Origin: Leptospira levettii
Lineage (GTDB): Bacteria > Spirochaetota > Leptospiria > Leptospirales > Leptospiraceae
Assembly: GCF_002812085.1 (NCBI RefSeq)
Contig: NZ_NPDM01000007.1
Span: 62,001 to 126,000, forward strand
Reading direction: 5' to 3'
DNA length: 64,000 nucleotides
The notes under the pieces were generated by a model, which ran no database searches, was not told the origin of the DNA, and saw only the letters and a program-made list of their open reading frames with translations. A program made the position numbers and the translations under genes. Within the stretch, counting starts at the first letter, position 1, and each line of letters opens with the position of its first letter. This document shows positions 53,240-62,759 of this stretch, in pieces.

Positions 53240-55081
53240 TTAGAACCATAAATAAAAGAAAAATGTAAAACCTAGTAAAATTCCATACAACCATTCATCT
53301 CGTTTGCCAAGTACAGAAATGAGGTTTTGTTTTGCTGATTTTTTGCGATAGGTAAGAACCAAAGAAGAAAAAATCAAAAGCAAAAATCCTAAGGAAGCAA
53401 TCAGGAATTTTGCATTTGGGAATTGGACTCGCAAAACAATAAGGAAAATAAACAAGATGAAAAAGATGAAAAAACCATTCAAAATGAAAGGTTTTTTTCG
53501 TTTTTGTGGGTTTTGATTGAATGAAATGAAATTAAAACGTTCGCGGAGAGAAATTTCATTAGGATTTTTTTTGTATTGAAGGAATGCGGCAAATGTCAGA
53601 ACAAAAAAGGCAAAGTGAAAGATGAGAAATACGCGGTGTAAAAAATTCAATTCTTCACCAAGTGTAAGTTTAATGGTGCTCGGCGCATAGTTTGTATAAA
53701 GATAAGGACTTAAGAGGGAAATGAGTGGAGTGAGAAGGATTGTCCCGCAGATGGCTTTGGAGTTGATTTTGACACTCAAAACTCCAAGTAAAAATACGAC
53801 AAGTAAAGCGGGTGTGAAGTGCGAACTTTGATTGGATAACTCAAGAAAGAAATTTTTTTTTGAATTTGGATCAATGAGAACAATTGCAAACACAGTTACT
53901 AAAAAAGAAAATAACAAGAGAAAAATTCTTCCTGATTGCATTTGTCTTTCATCAGAAAGTGATCCCCCATTTTTTTCAAAGAGGGGTTTGTAAAAATCAA
54001 TAGTGAATAACGTAGCCGCTGAATGTAACATGGAATCAATACTTGAAAAAATTGCTCCCAATAATCCTGCAAGAATGACTCCGATGAGTCCATATCCTAC
54101 AGGAACAACCAAGACAACTAATTTGGAGAATGCTTCATCAGGAGCTATGTTTGTTGTTTCCCCAAGGGAAGACCAAATTTGAAACGCTGCAATCCCGGTT
54201 AAAATCGAAAAAAAAGGAACTGTGAGTTTTAAAAGTCCACCCACTAATATCCCATACCGAGCTTCTCTCAGTGATTTTCCACCTAATGTTCTTTGTACGA
54301 CGTATTGATTCGTATTCCAATAAAACGTATGTAATAAAAATAACCCACTCAGTGCTCCCGTCCAAGGAAGTGTAGGGTGATTTGGAGGTAAGTATAAATT
54401 CATTTTACTCAGTCCATCCATTCTACTTTCTTCTTTTGCAAAAAGTTCCAGTAACCCACCAACTTCGGGTCTTGTAATCGAAAGATAGGCGAGGACAATC
54501 CCTGATGCTAAAATTAAAAAGGTTTGGATGACATCAGTGTAGACAACCGATTTTAATCCACCAAACCAAGTGTAGATGGTAGAGGTAAATGCAATCCAAA
54601 TGACAAGTTCCGTGTAGGTAACCGATACACCAAGGTTTTGCAAAAATGGTAAAAAACTTCGTGCTCCAATGTACAAAGCACCAGTCAGTTGGATCGTTAT
54701 GAGAATGAGCGAGATTGCAGAGTAGATTCTTCCTGTTTCTTTTCCAAACTTTTCCTGTAAAAATTGGGAGAGGGTAAAAAACTTTTTTCTACGGAATAGT
54801 GGTAAAAATACAAATGCTAACAGTACAATCGCGGGAATGGATCCAAATTCATAATGGCTTTGTGCGAATCCGACAGAAAATCCTATCCCGAGCATCCCTA
54901 CTAAATGGTTTGCCGAAATATTGGTGCCAAAGAGAGAACCAGCAATCCCCCACCAGGGAAGGCTTCTTCCTCCAAGAAAATAATCCTTTGAGGAAGACTC
55001 TTTTCTCCCTACAAACATACCAATCCCCAGCACAAGTAGGAAGGTAAAGCCAAAGAAGAGGATATCAATTGTTGTGATCAT
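53240..55081 (-). CDS. Sodium:solute symporter (SGLT-like SSS family)
   Basis: A 613-aa transporter with about 14 membrane spans. The sodium-site region FGTNISANHLVG and the SSS signature GGLKSVVYTDVIQTFLILAS are as in SGLT/sugar-type members. IFSSIDSMLHSAATLFTIDF is the later conserved Na2 site. It probably imports a sugar or related solute with Na+. The solute is not inferable. There is no adjacent metabolic operon. Confidence 0.9.
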   Translation of the reverse strand: MITTIDILFFGFTFLLVLGIGMFVGRKESSSKDYFLGGRSLPWWGIAGSLFGTNISANHLVGMLGIGFSVGFAQSHYEFGSIPAIVLLAFVFLPLFRRKKFFTLSQFLQEKFGKETGRIYSAISLILITIQLTGALYIGARSFLPFLQNLGVSVTYTELVIWIAFTSTIYTWFGGLKSVVYTDVIQTFLILASGIVLAYLSITRPEVGGLLELFAKEESRMDGLSKMNLYLPPNHPTLPWTGALSGLFLLHTFYWNTNQYVVQRTLGGKSLREARYGILVGGLLKLTVPFFSILTGIAAFQIWSSLGETTNIAPDEAFSKLVVLVVPVGYGLIGVILAGLLGAIFSSIDSMLHSAATLFTIDFYKPLFEKNGGSLSDERQMQSGRIFLLLFSFLVTVFAIVLIDPNSKKNFFLELSNQSSHFTPALLVVFLLGVLSVKINSKAICGTILLTPLISLLSPYLYTNYAPSTIKLTLGEELNFLHRVFLIFHFAFFVLTFAAFLQYKKNPNEISLRERFNFISFNQNPQKRKKPFILNGFFIFFILFIFLIVLRVQFPNAKFLIASLGFLLLIFSSLVLTYRKKSAKQNLISVLGKRDEWLYGILLGFTFFFYLWF

Positions 55082-55190
55082 AGACAGGAATGGAACCGCC
55101 AGACTAGATTCTTTCTAAAAATAATGCAAGCGATAGATTTTTTGAAATCCCTCTTGTCGTTTCTTGGTATCTCGGTTTGTATTGGCAACA

Positions 55191-56354
55191 ATGAATCCGA
55201 TTCCTAATGCACCCGCCATTCGATCCGAAGACACTTCTGTAGAAGTTGCCTGGTTTTGTGACCTATGCAATGGAGATTATGAATTTTTAGGAGTCCCTGA
55301 TGGTTCTTTGCGTTCGAGTTTCGAACATTGTGCCGATATCATCCGAATCGCAGATGAGTTGGGATATCAAAATATATTATTACCTTCCTCTTACCAAACT
55401 GGACAAGATACATTAACATTTGCTGCTGCAGCATCGCAGTTTACAAAACATATTTCTCTCCTAACAGCGATTCGTTGTGGAGAAATCCATCCTCCCATGC
55501 TTGCAAGAACCCTTTCCACTTTGGATCATATGCTAAAGGGAAGGCTCAATATCAATATCATCTCTTCTGACTTACCTGGAACTCTACGTGATTCCAAAAC
55601 GAGATATGAAATCTCAAAGGAAGTGATCCAAATCTTGCAACAAGGTTGGACAAGGGATCACATCAATTTTCAAGGAAAACATTACCAGTTGGATTTAACT
55701 GCTGATCCAGTAAAGTCTTACCAAACAAATGGTGGCCCCTTACTTTACTTTGGTGGGATTTCGGAAGATGCACGGGCATTGTGTGCTGAGTTTTGTGATG
55801 TTTTTTTGATGTGGCCCGAAACGGAAGAAAGACTGGCTGACACTATGAAGGACTTAAGTGAGCGTGCATTTAGTTTTGGACGTAAAATTGATTTTGGTCT
55901 AAGGATTCATTTGATTGTGAGGGACACTGAAAAGGAAGCAAAAGACGCCGCAAAACGTCTATTATCAAAATTGAATATCGAAAGAGCTAATGATATTAAA
56001 CATAGAGCACTTGATTCCAATTCTGCAGGTGTATTACGCCAAGATGAACTTCGCAAGTCTGCTGATTCTGATTTATTCATTGAACCTATGATTTGGTCAG
56101 GGATTGGACTCGCCAGATCAGGTTGTGGTTCTGCAATTGTAGGAACACCTGAACAAGTGTATGAAAAAATCCAAAGGTACATCCAGATGGGAATCCGAGC
56201 ATTTATTTTTTCCGGTTATCCACTCATTGAGGAATCTAAACTCTTTGCAGATAAAGTTCTGCCAAAATTAAAAACAGTAAATTTTGCCGAGGCACAAGGA
56301 AGGAAACCCAAAGGTATTCCTGTTACACCTCTGACAACAGGAGAAAGAAAATAA
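55191..56354 (+). CDS. LLM-class flavin-dependent monooxygenase (SsuD-like)
   Basis: A 387-aa luciferase-like monooxygenase resembling alkanesulfonate monooxygenase SsuD. Landmarks are [53 protein letters not shown] and [20 protein letters not shown], then [20 protein letters not shown]. The start is placed at ATG 55191 (MNPIPNAP); nine codons upstream are also open. It is linked to the aldo/keto reductase by a 1-bp overlap (TAATG). Sulfonate use is family-level inference only. Confidence 0.85.
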   Translation: MNPIPNAPAIRSEDTSVEVAWFCDLCNGDYEFLGVPDGSLRSSFEHCADIIRIADELGYQNILLPSSYQTGQDTLTFAAAASQFTKHISLLTAIRCGEIHPPMLARTLSTLDHMLKGRLNINIISSDLPGTLRDSKTRYEISKEVIQILQQGWTRDHINFQGKHYQLDLTADPVKSYQTNGGPLLYFGGISEDARALCAEFCDVFLMWPETEERLADTMKDLSERAFSFGRKIDFGLRIHLIVRDTEKEAKDAAKRLLSKLNIERANDIKHRALDSNSAGVLRQDELRKSADSDLFIEPMIWSGIGLARSGCGSAIVGTPEQVYEKIQRYIQMGIRAFIFSGYPLIEESKLFADKVLPKLKTVNFAEAQGRKPKGIPVTPLTTGERK

Positions 56355-57256
56355 TGGTTCCACAAATTCATTTTCCAAAACATAATTTATCCATTTCTCG
56401 TTTGGTGTATGGGATTTGGAGGTTACATGAAGACAAACATGGATTTGGTGAAGATCGAATTTATGAGAAAATTAATTTGTGTTTGGAGCTCGGAATTGAT
56501 ACATTCGATCATGCAGATATTTATGGAGATTTTGAAAATGAGGAACGTTTTGGGAAGGTACTCAAAAAATACCCAAACCTAAAAAATAAAATTAAAATCA
56601 TCACCAAGTGTGGGATACAAATTCCTGGGAACAAATTTTCTACTAAACATTATAATACTACGAAAGAACACATTCGTTATTCGGTGGAACGATCTTTACG
56701 AAAACTACAAGTTGATTGTTTGGATGTAGTGCTCATTCACAGACCCGACCCACTCATGGATCCAACGGAGATGGCAGAGGTTTTTGATTCTTTAACAGCA
56801 GAAGGTAAGGTCAAACATTTTGGAGTTTCTAATTTTACTCCTTCTCAATTCCAAATGGTCCAATCGAAATTCAATCGTCCTCTATTCACAAACCAGGTGG
56901 AGTTTCATTTATTTCACACCGAACCTATGGTTGATGGAACCTTTGACCAAATGTTAGAATCTGATATTCATCCTATGGTTTGGTCTCCAACTGCGGGCGG
57001 AAAAGTATTCTCGCCAAAAACAGAAACGGAAATCAAAACCTCAATCAAATTGCAGGATATCGCAAAACGATTCGGTGCAAGTATCGACCAAATTGTATAC
57101 TCATGGTTTTTAAATCACCCTGCAGGTCTTGTTCCCATTTTAGGAACCAATGATATGGAACGAATTAAATCTGCCGCAAATAGTTTTTCTTATCCACTAT
57201 CTCGATTGGACTGGTTTGCCATTTTGGAAACGGCAAGAGGCCGGGAAGTGGCGTAA
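56354..57256 (+). CDS. Aldo/keto reductase (YdhF-like)
   Basis: A 300-aa NADPH-dependent oxidoreductase. It has GIDTFDHADIYGDFENEERF (with the catalytic Asp/Tyr), KIITKCGIQIPG (Lys), VLIHRPDPLMDPTEMAEVF (His) and KHFGVSNFTPSQFQ, all in the family order and like E. coli YdhF. The start overlaps the upstream stop by one base. It is translationally coupled with the LLM enzyme, suggesting the two act on one substrate. Confidence 0.9.
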   Translation: MVPQIHFPKHNLSISRLVYGIWRLHEDKHGFGEDRIYEKINLCLELGIDTFDHADIYGDFENEERFGKVLKKYPNLKNKIKIITKCGIQIPGNKFSTKHYNTTKEHIRYSVERSLRKLQVDCLDVVLIHRPDPLMDPTEMAEVFDSLTAEGKVKHFGVSNFTPSQFQMVQSKFNRPLFTNQVEFHLFHTEPMVDGTFDQMLESDIHPMVWSPTAGGKVFSPKTETEIKTSIKLQDIAKRFGASIDQIVYSWFLNHPAGLVPILGTNDMERIKSAANSFSYPLSRLDWFAILETARGREVA

Positions 57257-57263
57257 AAACGAT

Positions 57264-57734
57264 ATGATCGAAATAATTCCCTTCACACCTGCGTTAGCCG
57301 AATTCATCAAGACTTTGAACTACGTGTGGTTGGAGAAATACTTTCGCATCGAAGAAGGTGATTTACTCGCTTTGTCAGATCCTAAACGATACATTATCGA
57401 TAGTGGGGGATTTATTTTTTTTGCCAAATATCAAAACCAAATTGTTGGTACTGCATCTTTACTGAAGAAAACAGAAACAGAATTCGAATTGGGAAAAATG
57501 GCTGTTACCGAATCAGTACAAGGAAAAGGAATTGGTAGAAAGCTTTTAGAATATTGTCTTACTTTTGCCAAGGAAAACAAAATTCGTTCTCTTGTTTTAT
57601 ATTCCAATACAAAACTTGAATCGGCAATTCATCTGTATCGTAAATATGGATTTCGAGAAATTGAATTAGAATCAGGTTTATACGAAAGAGCCAATATAAA
57701 AATGTTTCTAGATTTAGAATCTTTTTCTGGTTAA
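57264..57734 (+). CDS. GNAT N-acetyltransferase
   Basis: A 156-aa acyltransferase. The acetyl-CoA loop is ESVQGKGIGRKLLEYCL (Q/R-x-x-G-x-G/A). YRKYGFREIEL closes the fold. It begins 7 bp after the aldo/keto reductase stop, so it is the third gene of that operon. I placed the start at ATG 57264 (MIEIIPFTPAL); the frame runs back into the previous gene without homology. The acceptor is unknown. Confidence 0.87.
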   Translation: MIEIIPFTPALAEFIKTLNYVWLEKYFRIEEGDLLALSDPKRYIIDSGGFIFFAKYQNQIVGTASLLKKTETEFELGKMAVTESVQGKGIGRKLLEYCLTFAKENKIRSLVLYSNTKLESAIHLYRKYGFREIELESGLYERANIKMFLDLESFSG

Positions 57735-57818
57735 TAAAGGTCGTTTTCGATTCATCCCATTCTCGAAGTAAACTTTCTCAAAATTTGATTTGCTTTGAAT
57801 TTTTGTTTGAAAATTGCA

Positions 57819-57862
57819 TTGACAAACCTTCTTTATATAACCAAATAGATATATAACCAATT
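57819..57862 (+). promoter_or_regulatory. Promoter with two direct ATATAACCAA boxes upstream of the arsR-type gene
   Basis: TTGACA (57819-57824) is a good -35 element. TATATAACCAAAT (57834-57846) and TATATAACCAATT (57850-57862) are direct repeats 16 bp apart, the second ending 4 bp before the ATG at 57867. They are probable self-repression sites; no ideal -10 is seen. Confidence 0.5.
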
Positions 57863-57866
57863 AGAA

Positions 57867-58211
57867 ATGCAAACTCTGGACGCAACATTTTCCGCACTTG
57901 CTGATCCCACAAGAAGGGCCATTTTAATGCATCTGGCAAAAAAAGACCTAACAGTGATGGAACTCACGAAACCGTTTCAAATGAGCCAACCAGCTATCTC
58001 GAAACACCTAAGGATTTTAGAGGAAGCGGGGCTGATTTCAACCACAAGGAGGGCGCAAGAAAGGCCTCGTAGGTTAGAAACTGCTCCTCTCAAAGAAGCA
58101 GTGGATTGGATGGAGAAATACCGCCAGATATGGGAAAAACGATACCAGGCTCTCGATGGGTTATTGGAAGAATTACAAAGAATACAACCAAAAGGAGCGA
58201 GGAAAAAATGA
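57867..58211 (+). CDS. ArsR-family transcriptional regulator (SdpR-like)
   Basis: A 114-aa winged-helix regulator. LADPTRRAILMHLAKKDLTV, then MSQPAISKHLRILEEAGLIS, is the helix-turn-helix. RAQERPRRLETAPLKEAVDW is typical of the ArsR members paired with AHSA1 proteins. There is no metal-binding Cys. The stop overlaps the next start (ATGA). It probably represses its own operon at the repeats just upstream. Confidence 0.9.
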   Translation: MQTLDATFSALADPTRRAILMHLAKKDLTVMELTKPFQMSQPAISKHLRILEEAGLISTTRRAQERPRRLETAPLKEAVDWMEKYRQIWEKRYQALDGLLEELQRIQPKGARKK

Positions 58212-58723
58212 ATTCAAAACAAAATGAAGTGAAGATGATTCGGAAAGGTGACACAGAGGTTGTTTTTCAAAGGTATTTTGATGCACCTAGAGAATTGGTT
58301 TTTGATTGTCACACCAAACCTGAGTTAATGCGAAGATGGCTTATCGGACCGGAAGGTATGGTCCTCAATACTTGTGAACAAGACCTAAGAGTGGGTGGAA
58401 AATACCTATATCTGTATGCCGATGATAAGGGAAATAAATCAGGAGTTTATGGAACCTTTCGCGAGGTAGTCGTTCCAGAAACTCTTGCCAATACAGAAAA
58501 TTACATAATGGATATGGCAACATTCAATCCAAATGCTCCTGAAGATCCAAACGCTACGTTTGAATCCCGCACTTTTACAACAGAAGGCAAACGGACATTG
58601 ATGACACATCTCTGTCGGTATGCATCACCTGATATTTGTAAGATGATGGTAGAGTCAGGTGCAGCAGATGGAATGGCAGAATGTTATTTGGAGTTAGATA
58701 AGTTACTAGGAAAAATTGGATAG
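58208..58723 (+). CDS. SRPBCC / AHSA1 domain protein
   Basis: A 171-aa START-like hydrophobic-ligand-binding protein of the AHSA1 group. RYFDAPRELVFDCHTKPELM, then RRWLIGPEGM, and LRVGGKYLYLYADDKGN are the family core. It is the second gene of the ArsR operon, a very common bacterial pairing. The ligand is unknown. The ATG 58208 is chosen because it overlaps the regulator's stop by 4 bp. Confidence 0.88.
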   Translation: MNSKQNEVKMIRKGDTEVVFQRYFDAPRELVFDCHTKPELMRRWLIGPEGMVLNTCEQDLRVGGKYLYLYADDKGNKSGVYGTFREVVVPETLANTENYIMDMATFNPNAPEDPNATFESRTFTTEGKRTLMTHLCRYASPDICKMMVESGAADGMAECYLELDKLLGKIG

Positions 58724-58744
58724 GGAAAAACTTTTGTAATTAAA

Positions 58745-58771
58745 AACCAAGGCATAATGAATGCCTTGGTT
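58745..58771 (-). terminator. Terminator of the SDR gene
   Basis: AACCAAGGCAT and ATGCCTTGGTT form a perfect 11-bp stem with a 5-nt loop. On the minus strand a T-rich run (TTTTTAATT) follows directly, so it ends the minus-strand gene; it may serve both strands. Confidence 0.75.
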
Positions 58772-58776
58772 CGATT

Positions 58777-59481
58777 TCACCAAGGAATTTCTTTTTTGTC
58801 CCGAAAGAATTTCCCTGTAGGTCCACCATCGGGTAGAGTCGCTGCCCATACTATGGTTTCCGCACCTTTTTCCACAGGTCTTGTCGCATTTGTACCACCC
58901 ATATCAGTTTTCACCCATCCAGGGCAGACGGAATTGATTTTGATATTTTTTCCAACACCTTCTGTGCTCGAAAGGTTTGTCAAAGCATTGATGGCTGTTT
59001 TGGAGATTCGATACGCTGGATAACCTCCTCCCATATCGGAAAGTTGTCCCATACCAGAGCTAACATTGACAATACGGCCATAATTGTTTTGGATCATCAT
59101 CGGTAAAAAAACTTGGATCAAACGAAATGGACCAAATAGATTTACCAGTAAGGTGCGGTGTAATTCTTCCGAAGTGGTTTCAAAAAATGAACCTGGGTCT
59201 GTAAATATCCCTGCATTATTCACTAAGATATCCAGACGACCAAAACTCCCAGTGATGATATCATAAGCTTCATTGATACTCTGTTCTTTGGAAACATCAA
59301 GGGAGATGATCTCACCTTTACCAACCGACTTTACTTGTTTGAGAGTGTCTTCTGCTTCAGAAACATTTCTAGAAGCAATCAATACATAAATTCCTTGTTT
59401 TGCCAAATCAATGGAAACTTGTTTCCCAATCCCTCGGTTGGCACCTGTCACAAGTGCAATTTTTTCTTTACTCTGGTTCAT
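58777..59481 (-). CDS. Short-chain dehydrogenase/reductase
   Basis: A 234-aa SDR oxidoreductase. ALVTGANRGIG is the cofactor loop, LVNNAGIF the NNAG motif, and the active site is S (VSSGMG) with YRISK (Y-x-x-x-K). KINSVCPGWVKTDMGG is the loop after it. It lacks extra domains and belongs to the carbonyl-reductase-like SDRs. The substrate is unknown. Confidence 0.92.
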   Translation of the reverse strand: MNQSKEKIALVTGANRGIGKQVSIDLAKQGIYVLIASRNVSEAEDTLKQVKSVGKGEIISLDVSKEQSINEAYDIITGSFGRLDILVNNAGIFTDPGSFFETTSEELHRTLLVNLFGPFRLIQVFLPMMIQNNYGRIVNVSSGMGQLSDMGGGYPAYRISKTAINALTNLSSTEGVGKNIKINSVCPGWVKTDMGGTNATRPVEKGAETIVWAATLPDGGPTGKFFRDKKEIPW

Positions 59482-59536
59482 GGGAAACTCCTTTGAATTT
59501 GGTTTCGCGATCTACTCTATCAAATGTTAACAGACT

Positions 59537-60547
59537 TTATTTGGTTTTCATTAATTCTTTTAACCAAACATCTATTTGAGCTTCGATGAATACTTTATCA
59601 GTGATCACCCATTTAGACATAAGGACATGCATTCCGTTCTCAACTGCGACTTTTTTATTGAGAGGATTTGGTGTTTTTTCTAATCCAAAGTTTGCATAAC
59701 CTTCCAACATTTTGGGAACACTTGCTGTTGGATCTTGTTCTTTTTCGTTTTTATAATAATACAATAACAAAGCAGGAGAAGTAACCTTTCGAAATACATC
59801 TGGTACTGCTGCATAGTTTTTGAGATCGTTTACACCTACGAGTGCTGCAAAGTATTGTTCGGGATACCAAAAGTTATTTCGTTCTGGAAGCACTTTTGGA
59901 TTGTTATGTACGGAAGCTCTTACTTTCCCTTTGAGTAAATGGATGAAACTAAGTCCACCTGGATAGTTAAGGATGTTTAAACTTCCATCCACAGGTGCGT
60001 AAAAGGGATTGGCAAGTACGAGTCCATCCACTTCTTCTGGGTATTCCGATGCAAGCCAAGTGGCAAGTAGTCCACCCATAGAACTTCCAAACACAATCAC
60101 TTTGTCACCTTGTGATTGCATCATATACAATGCTTCACGTGATGCATCTAAGTAGTTGTTAAAATTTTGATCTCTTTGGTCTTCTTTGTTTGTACCATGA
60201 CCAGGAAGTCTGAGCAAATAAGTATTCGCCTTATACTTTTTCGCCAATTTTTCCATTACATCTTCACCTTCAGCACGAGAAGCACCAAACCCATGGATGT
60301 ATAAAAATGCGAGAGGTGTTTTTTTCCCAAAACTGATATAACGTTCTTCGTTTCCAGGTCTGTGGTTTTTACGTTTACTTTCGTTTAACTTCTCTTGGAA
60401 GTATACTTCAAAGTTCGCATAACTCAAGTTTGCTTTAGATTGGTAATTGGGTCTACCTGCGCAAGAAACAAGTGCAAAGGTTACTGTGATAAGGAGGACA
60501 GAAGTGATCTGTCTCAGGTTGTGGAATAAAGAACACGATTTAGCCAT
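59537..60547 (-). CDS. Alpha/beta hydrolase lipoprotein
   Basis: A 336-aa lipoprotein hydrolase with signal LLITVTFALVSC (lipobox LVSC). FLYIHGFGASRAEGE and VFGSSMGGLLATWLA (nucleophile G-S-S-M-G), then YYYKNEKEQDPTASVP and ENGMHVLMS with the terminal His, make a complete triad. The start is set at ATG 60547 (MAKSCSLFHN). It resembles carboxylesterase/lipase-type envelope proteins. It is divergent from the acyl-CoA dehydrogenase. Confidence 0.82.
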   Translation of the reverse strand: MAKSCSLFHNLRQITSVLLITVTFALVSCAGRPNYQSKANLSYANFEVYFQEKLNESKRKNHRPGNEERYISFGKKTPLAFLYIHGFGASRAEGEDVMEKLAKKYKANTYLLRLPGHGTNKEDQRDQNFNNYLDASREALYMMQSQGDKVIVFGSSMGGLLATWLASEYPEEVDGLVLANPFYAPVDGSLNILNYPGGLSFIHLLKGKVRASVHNNPKVLPERNNFWYPEQYFAALVGVNDLKNYAAVPDVFRKVTSPALLLYYYKNEKEQDPTASVPKMLEGYANFGLEKTPNPLNKKVAVENGMHVLMSKWVITDKVFIEAQIDVWLKELMKTK

Positions 60548-60666
60548 ACAAATGGAAAATTTTACAGTGTATTTGCTTTCTTGTAAAGAGAGAAAAACCC
60601 TTGGCACAGGAAGGGTCGTACGAAAAAAGGTAGTAAATACCCCATTCTTAGAAGGAACATCCCGGA

Positions 60667-61833
60667 ATGTATAGCCAATTCACAGAGCAACAACTTGAAA
60701 TCAGAGATTTAGTTCGTAACTTCGTCAAAAAAGAAATCCCGCATGAAGTAGCCTTGCACTGGGATGAAAAAAACCAACACCCAACTGAACTCATCAACAA
60801 AATGCGTTCCGAACTTGGAATCAACGGTCTTGTGATTCCAGAAGAATACGGTGGATGGGGACTTGGAGCCATTGAGCAGTGTTTGGCAATCGAGGAATTG
60901 TCTCGAGGATGCCTTGGAATCGCTCTAGGGTTTGCTTACACGGGTCTTGGAATCCTTCCTATCCTGAAAGGTGCAACTCACGAACAAAAATTGAAATGGC
61001 TTCCTGAAATTGCCGACGGTAAGTTCGGAGTTTCTTTCTGTTTATCAGAACCAGGTGCTGGATCTGACGTTCCAGGTATGACAACTCGTGCCGAGAAAAA
61101 AGGTGACAAATGGGTCATCAACGGTGCAAAACAATGGATCACTGGTGCATCTGATGCCCAAGCGTTTACTGTATTTGCTTATACTGATAAAAACCGTGGA
61201 ACTCGTGGAGTTTCTTGTTTCTACGTGCCACGTAATACAAAAGGTCTGACTGTAGGTAAAAAAGAAGATAAACTCGGAATCCGTGCATCTTCTACTCACC
61301 AAGTTATTTTTGAAGATTGTGAAGTGAGCGAAGAACAATTAGTAGGAAAAGAAAACCTCGGTTTCGTTTACGCTCTTCAAACTTTGAATGCGTCTCGTCC
61401 ATTCGTAGCAGTAATGGGAGTGGGTGTAGCGCAAGCAGCACTTGACCACGCAGCTCGTTATGCTCGTGAGAGAGAACAATTCGGAGTGAAAATCGGAACG
61501 TTCCAAGCAGTGCAACACATGTTAGCTGATATGTCTATCAAAGTAGAAACTGCAAGAGAAATCACTTACAAAGCAGCTCGTCTTTCTGATGCAAACGATC
61601 CTAACCTTCCAAAATACTCTGCGATTGCAAAAGCATATGCATCTGAGTGTGCGGTTCAGTGTGCTACTGATGCCGTTCAAATTTTTGGTGGATACGGATA
61701 CACAAAAGAGTATCCTGTAGAGAAGTTAATGAGAGATTCTAAAATCCTCACAATCTTCGAAGGAACGACACAAATCCAAAAGAACGAAATTGCAGCTTAC
61801 GTTATCAAAGAAGCAGCTTCGAAAAAAGACTAA
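60667..61833 (+). CDS. Acyl-CoA dehydrogenase
   Basis: A 388-aa FAD enzyme of fatty-acid beta-oxidation. GVSFCLSEPGAGSDVPGMTT is the substrate-binding signature, WITGASDAQAF and LGIRASSTHQV follow, and QIFGGYGYTKEYPVEKLMRD contains the second family signature. The catalytic Glu is likely in the TIFEGTTQIQ segment. It belongs with the acyl-CoA ligase and racemase-like enzyme in lipid use, the main carbon source of Leptospira. A strong terminator follows. Confidence 0.95.
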   Translation: MYSQFTEQQLEIRDLVRNFVKKEIPHEVALHWDEKNQHPTELINKMRSELGINGLVIPEEYGGWGLGAIEQCLAIEELSRGCLGIALGFAYTGLGILPILKGATHEQKLKWLPEIADGKFGVSFCLSEPGAGSDVPGMTTRAEKKGDKWVINGAKQWITGASDAQAFTVFAYTDKNRGTRGVSCFYVPRNTKGLTVGKKEDKLGIRASSTHQVIFEDCEVSEEQLVGKENLGFVYALQTLNASRPFVAVMGVGVAQAALDHAARYAREREQFGVKIGTFQAVQHMLADMSIKVETAREITYKAARLSDANDPNLPKYSAIAKAYASECAVQCATDAVQIFGGYGYTKEYPVEKLMRDSKILTIFEGTTQIQKNEIAAYVIKEAASKKD

Positions 61834-61863
61834 GAGTTTCCAAAAGAAATTCAGTTGAAAGGG

Positions 61864-61891
61864 AGCCTCCAGAGATGGGGGCTTTTTTTTT
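61864..61891 (+). terminator. Intrinsic terminator after acyl-CoA dehydrogenase
   Basis: AGCCTCC and GGGGGCT form a stem (one G-T pair) with a 6-nt loop, followed directly by nine T residues. Confidence 0.85.
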
Positions 61892-61928
61892 GGGGTGGTA
61901 CAGGTTGGATGTAGGTATCCCCGCCCTG

Positions 61929-61960
61929 ATTGGGTGGGGTGTGACCACCCGCCACCCAAT
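61929..61960. repeat. GC-rich hairpin element
   Basis: ATTGGGTGG and CCACCCAAT form a perfect 9-bp stem; GGTG and CACC extend it by 4 bp past a 2-nt bulge. It stands in a short GC-rich patch of an otherwise AT-rich intergenic region. Confidence 0.5.
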
Positions 61961-62048
61961 GACTCCCTCTTACACCACCCACAGAATCCCTCTAGCAAAA
62001 AATAGAATTTGCAAATTTCTATTCAAATGAGTTCATCTTTTTACATTT

Positions 62049-62522
62049 ATGAATCGAATTTTCCAATTCCGGTGGGCGAGTGAAATCGATTCCACTTCCC
62101 AATCTTGTATAGACCAACTTTGGATAGAAATCCAAAATCGATATGGCTTTCGTGCACCGAACCCAATGTCAATTCATGACTTCTTTCCTCCCAAGGGAAT
62201 GTTTCTCTTGGCAGAATCATTGGATACCCAGGAAACTATGGGCTCTGTCGCCTATACAAAGTTTAATGATAAAAGTTGTGAGCTCGACGCAGTTTATGTG
62301 TTCCCTCAATTTCGCAAATTAAGAATCGCAACATCTTTGTTAGTCGAAATAGAAAAGAAAGCATTGTTAGATGGTTATGAATCCATGATTTTACGAGCAG
62401 GTTCCCCCCAACCAGAAGCAATTGCACTATATCAAAACATCGGATTCAAAAAAATTCCTGCATTTGGAAAATGGACATCCGATCCAACTGCGATTTGTTT
62501 AGAGAAAAAAATTGTAATTTAG
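62049..62522 (+). CDS. GNAT N-acetyltransferase
   Basis: A 157-aa acyltransferase of the GNAT fold. GSVAYTKFNDKSCELDAVYV is the central strand, VFPQFRKLRIATSLLVEIEK stands at the CoA loop, and YQNIGFKKIPAFGK closes the fold. The loop reads F-R-K-L-R-I-A rather than the classic Q-x-x-G-x-G, so CoA binding may be unusual. The substrate is unknown. It is monocistronic, between two GC-rich structured patches. Confidence 0.8.
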   Translation: MNRIFQFRWASEIDSTSQSCIDQLWIEIQNRYGFRAPNPMSIHDFFPPKGMFLLAESLDTQETMGSVAYTKFNDKSCELDAVYVFPQFRKLRIATSLLVEIEKKALLDGYESMILRAGSPQPEAIALYQNIGFKKIPAFGKWTSDPTAICLEKKIVI

Positions 62523-62558
62523 CTCAGCTTAGGATTGGGCTGCCCGGGCGGGCTCCTA

Positions 62559-62610
62559 CGGGGTGCGCTTACGCTCCCGTCCTTGGTTCGTTCCCACTCA
62601 AACCAAGGAC
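62559..62610. repeat. GC-rich intergenic element with two hairpins
   Basis: CGGGGTGCG pairs with CGCTCCCG (one bulge) at 62559-62579. GTCCTTGGTT (62579-62588) and AACCAAGGAC (62601-62610) form a perfect 10-bp stem. The patch 62530-62610 is far richer in G and C than its surroundings. There is no T-run, so it is not a plain terminator. Confidence 0.5.
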
Positions 62611-62759
62611 TAAACCCTCCAGATCCCTGGCAGAAACAAACCCTTCTTATGAACTTTTTTTCCTAAATTCTATTTCTGATTCTGTTATCCTTAAAAAAGT
62701 GGCTGACTTAAGACTTCTTATCTTAGAAACTCTAAGTCCCATTTGGATTGGTAATCACA

